Positions 62,022 through 64,000 of a DNA stretch of 64,000 nt are shown here, piece by piece. This DNA is from Chlorobiaceae bacterium. Lineage in GTDB: Bacteria; Bacteroidota; Chlorobiia; Chlorobiales; Chlorobiaceae. Positions within the stretch are counted from its first letter, which is position 1; each line of letters begins with the position of its first letter. The notes below the pieces were generated by a model. It was not told the origin of the DNA. It did not search any database and was given only the letters and a program-made list of their open reading frames with translations. The stretch spans positions 1 to 64,000 of the forward strand of contig JAAXWS010000011.1 of the NCBI GenBank assembly GCA_013334865.1, in the 5' to 3' direction. The translations under genes and the position numbers were made by a program.

Positions 62022-63479
62022 ATGGCAAAGGTCGTCGTATTAGGGGCTGGTGTTGCAGGTCACACCTGCGCCTCGTTTCTCAAGAAGAAACTGGGCAAGG
62101 CTCATGAGGTGGTGGTCGTCAGCCCGAACAGCTACTACCAGTGGATCCCGTCGAACATCTGGGTCGGCGTCGGCCAGATGACCATCGACCAGGTCCGCTT
62201 CAAACTGCAGAAGGTCTATGACCGCTGGGGGATCGTCTTCAAGCAGGCCAAGGCTGTATCCATCTATCCTGAGGGCTATCCCGGGTATGATCGCGCATAT
62301 GTGACGATCGAGTACACCGAAGGCGAAAAAGCAGGGCAGACCGAGGCCGTCGACTACGATTACCTCGTGAACGCCACCGGCCCGAAGCTCAACTTCGAGG
62401 GAACCGAGGGACTGGGCCCGGACAAGAACAGCTTGTCCGTGTGTACTTACAGCCATGCGGCCCACGCATGGGAGAAGTTGCAGGAGAGCATCAGGAAGAT
62501 GCAGAACGGCCAGAAGCAGCGATTCCTCATCGGCACCGGACACGCCATGGCTACCTGCCAGGGCGCGGCATTCGAGTACATCCTGAACGTGGCCTACGAG
62601 ATCTCGAAGCGCGGCCTGAGCAAGATGGCCGAGATCACCTGGATCTCCAATGAATATGAAGTCGGAGACTTCGGCATGGGCGGCGCCTTCATCAAGCGCG
62701 GCGGCTACGTCACCCCGACCAAAGTATTCACCGAGTCGATCCTGGCCGAATACGGCATCAAGTGGATCCGCCGGGCAGGCGTCTACAAGGTCGAGCTGGG
62801 CGTCGCACATTACGAGACCCTCGGCGGCGAGATGAAGACGCAGGAGTTCGATTTCTCCATGCTGATTCCCTCCTTCTCCGGCGTCGGCCTGACCGCGTTC
62901 GACAAGAACGGTGCCGACATCACCGAGAAGATGTTCCTGCCGAACAAGTTCATGAAGGTCGACGCTGACTACACCGCCAAGCCCTTCGAGCAGTGGTCGG
63001 CCGCTGACTGGCCGAGCGTCTACCAGACGCCGATGTACGACAACATCTACGCCGTCGGCATCGCGTTCGCTCCTCCGCATCCGATCTCCAAGCCGCAGTC
63101 GAGCCCCAGCGGGCGCCAGATCTTCCCGACCCCTCCCCGCACCGGCATGCCGTCGGGCGTCATGGGCAAGATCGCCGCGCTTAACATCGCCGAGCAGATC
63201 AAGGGTGGCCACAAGGAGCACCACCACAAGGCCTCGATGGCCCGCATGGGCGCAGCCTGCATCGTTTCCGGCGGTTTCGGTTCCTTCGACGGCCTCGGCG
63301 CCTCGATGACCGTCTACCCGGTCGTACCCGACTGGGACAAGTACCCGGAGTGGGGCCGCGATATGAACTACTCGGTGGGCGAAGCCGGCCTTGCCGGCCA
63401 CTGGCTGAAGTTCATCCTGCACTACCTCTTCTTCCACAAGGCGAAGGGGTATCCGTTCTGGTACCTGATCCCGGAGTGA
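62022..63479 (+). CDS. sqr: Sulfide:quinone oxidoreductase (Chlorobi type)
   Basis: A 485-residue membrane-associated flavoprotein that oxidises sulfide and reduces quinone. The FAD loop VVVLGAGVAGHTCASFLKKK is at residues 4-23, and the second nucleotide-binding region is LIGTGHAMATCQGAAFEYI. Several cysteines (in HTCA, SVCTYSH, ATCQGA and AACIVSGG) include candidates for the sulfide/polysulfide pair. The C-terminus has an amphipathic, aromatic segment (WLKFILHYLFFHKAKGYPF) for membrane binding. It is longer than type I SQR and resembles the Chlorobium subgroup; the exact type is not assigned. A 51-codon gene follows after 56 nt. Confidence 0.87.
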   Translation: MAKVVVLGAGVAGHTCASFLKKKLGKAHEVVVVSPNSYYQWIPSNIWVGVGQMTIDQVRFKLQKVYDRWGIVFKQAKAVSIYPEGYPGYDRAYVTIEYTEGEKAGQTEAVDYDYLVNATGPKLNFEGTEGLGPDKNSLSVCTYSHAAHAWEKLQESIRKMQNGQKQRFLIGTGHAMATCQGAAFEYILNVAYEISKRGLSKMAEITWISNEYEVGDFGMGGAFIKRGGYVTPTKVFTESILAEYGIKWIRRAGVYKVELGVAHYETLGGEMKTQEFDFSMLIPSFSGVGLTAFDKNGADITEKMFLPNKFMKVDADYTAKPFEQWSAADWPSVYQTPMYDNIYAVGIAFAPPHPISKPQSSPSGRQIFPTPPRTGMPSGVMGKIAALNIAEQIKGGHKEHHHKASMARMGAACIVSGGFGSFDGLGASMTVYPVVPDWDKYPEWGRDMNYSVGEAGLAGHWLKFILHYLFFHKAKGYPFWYLIPE

Positions 63480-63535
63480 CCGCAAGGCTCCGGCAAGCGA
63501 CATGAACAAGTCTGAAACTCAATAATTCGAGAACC

Positions 63536-63691
63536 ATGAGCAATAAAATCAAGGCATACTACGACGAGGCCTACCCGCCGGTCCCCGACAAGACCACGCT
63601 TTTCTGGCGCAAGTTCGTTCCGTGGCAGATCATCAGGTTCTTCATCCTGAACCTCAAGATCATGCGCATCGTCGTCGGCGGCCACTCCTGA
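63536..63691 (+). CDS. 51-residue hypothetical protein downstream of sqr
   Basis: A short frame from ATG 63536 to TGA 63689-63691. The product starts MSNKIKAYYDEAYPPVPDK. Residues 24-47 (WRKFVPWQIIRFFILNLKIM onwards) are an aromatic and hydrophobic stretch rich in positive charges, likely a membrane-bound helix. It follows sqr by 56 nt and is itself followed by a strong hairpin, so it seems to be the last gene of an sqr transcript. It resembles no family I can name. The codons are strongly GC-ending and coding-like. A small accessory or anchor for SQR is the simplest idea. Confidence 0.65.
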   Translation: MSNKIKAYYDEAYPPVPDKTTLFWRKFVPWQIIRFFILNLKIMRIVVGGHS

Positions 63692-63721
63692 CTCCCGACC
63701 AGCCTCCCTCTTCTTCGATTT

Positions 63722-63743
63722 GCCCCCGGCTTCTGCCGGGGGC
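63722..63743 (+). terminator. GC-rich hairpin ending the sqr transcript
   Basis: GCCCCCGGC (63722-63730) and GCCGGGGGC (63735-63743) form a 9-bp stem with loop TTCT. An outer CTCTTC/GAAGAG pairing extends the structure. No T-tract follows. Confidence 0.6.
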
Positions 63744-63916
63744 TTGAAGAGCCACCTCTCGCCCATCCTCCAGCAGGAAAGCAATCCGACGAAATCCTTT
63801 TCAACACGTTCGATGGACATGATGTGCGTTTCGCCCGTCGTCCCGCAACCGTTCGAACCGTATGCTGTCTACAGCGGTCTGCGGCCAGCGACGAAGATGT
63901 CGCCTCAGGCTGTTCT

Positions 63917-64000
63917 TTAGAGGTATTCGACCACCTCGGCGAGGAGCTTGCGGGTCTTGGGGCGGGTTTCGGCGTCCGCGGAGGCGTAGCCGAGGGGGGT
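63917..64000 (-). CDS. Nitroreductase-family protein, C-terminal end only (cut by window edge)
   Basis: The last 27 codons of a minus-strand gene end at a TAA (63917-63919). The peptide TPLGYASADAETRPKTRKLL resembles the LGYP..RPRKPLEE end of FMN-dependent nitroreductases. Only this tail is visible, so the assignment is tentative. It is convergent with the sqr unit; the 170 nt between the sqr hairpin and this stop hold no credible gene. Confidence 0.45.
   Translation of the reverse strand, partial: TPLGYASADAETRPKTRKLLAEVVEYL

Noticed and set aside
63744-63916. Minus-strand frame starting MSIERVEKDFVGLL (63422-63820) past the sqr hairpin
   Set aside because: It continues through the GC hairpin and opposite the 51-codon gene. 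The start is plausible, but the product shows no family pattern after the first 30 residues.

Overview
The window is a GC-rich chromosome segment spanning the replication origin of a green sulfur bacterium (Chlorobiaceae, Chlorobium/Chlorobaculum-like). Several features point there: the dnaA-dnaN-recF-DUF721 block opposite rpmH-rnpA-yidD-yidC, a flavocytochrome c sulfide dehydrogenase pair, a Chlorobi-type sulfide:quinone reductase, a BchP-like geranylgeranyl reductase, an atpD-atpC operon standing apart from other ATP synthase genes, and a GTP-type PEP carboxykinase. The assignment rests on recognised gene families and gene order, not on a database search.

Layout. 1-1760: an IS3-family transposase tail cut by the window edge, a 181-bp element bounded by inverted repeats, a Fic-HTH gene behind a three-copy operator-like repeat, and a REP-like element. 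1763-7466 (minus): a colinear run rpmH, rnpA, yidD, yidC, PAP2 phosphatase, ROK kinase, rlmD. 7467-12180: the origin, with DnaA-box clusters on both sides of dnaA, then dnaN, recF and DUF721/DciA-like. 12229-17966 (minus): flavodiiron protein, family-B DNA polymerase and mnmG, with a parS-like 16-mer at each end of mnmG. 18248-24363 (plus): fccA-fccB, secD-secF and a SurA-like isomerase. 24449-27556 (minus): gyrB, YraN and rnhB. 27636-31927 (plus): rng, dapD and a C-terminal processing protease. 32074-35383 (minus): a DUF2499-DUF3593 membrane protein coupled to bchP, and glycyl-tRNA synthetase. 35615-37111: two siroheme genes. 37175-40447 (minus): clpS, LD-carboxypeptidase, atpC, atpD and tRNA-Thr. 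40633-43185: TlpA-like thioredoxin and pckG. 43362-45215: dodecin, about 1 kb without a recognisable gene, and an acetate-transporter-family protein. 45474-47385: an MFS exporter and MsrB. 47456-52001: an EmrB/EmrA/UspA/TolC efflux operon with a sigma54-type promoter, divergent from a sigma54 activator gene (52002-54116). 54171-59477 (minus): aminotransferase, ACT protein, phenylacetate-CoA ligase, IorB and IorA. 59718-61679: a permuted NlpC/P60-like protein overlapping tail to tail with a Get3/ArsA ATPase. 62022-63691: sulfide:quinone reductase and a 51-residue protein. The window ends in a nitroreductase-like fragment.

How the genes work together. Sulfide oxidation is represented twice (periplasmic FccAB and membrane SQR). 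Envelope biogenesis is represented by YidC/YidD, SecDF, the SurA-like isomerase, Ctp protease and LD-carboxypeptidase. The most interesting leads are the DUF2499-DUF3593/BchP pair, the tiny protein behind SQR, the self-contained sigma54-controlled efflux locus, the paired parS-like sites, and long perfect inverted repeats that run into the ends of convergent genes. No CRISPR array, prophage or integrated plasmid was seen.
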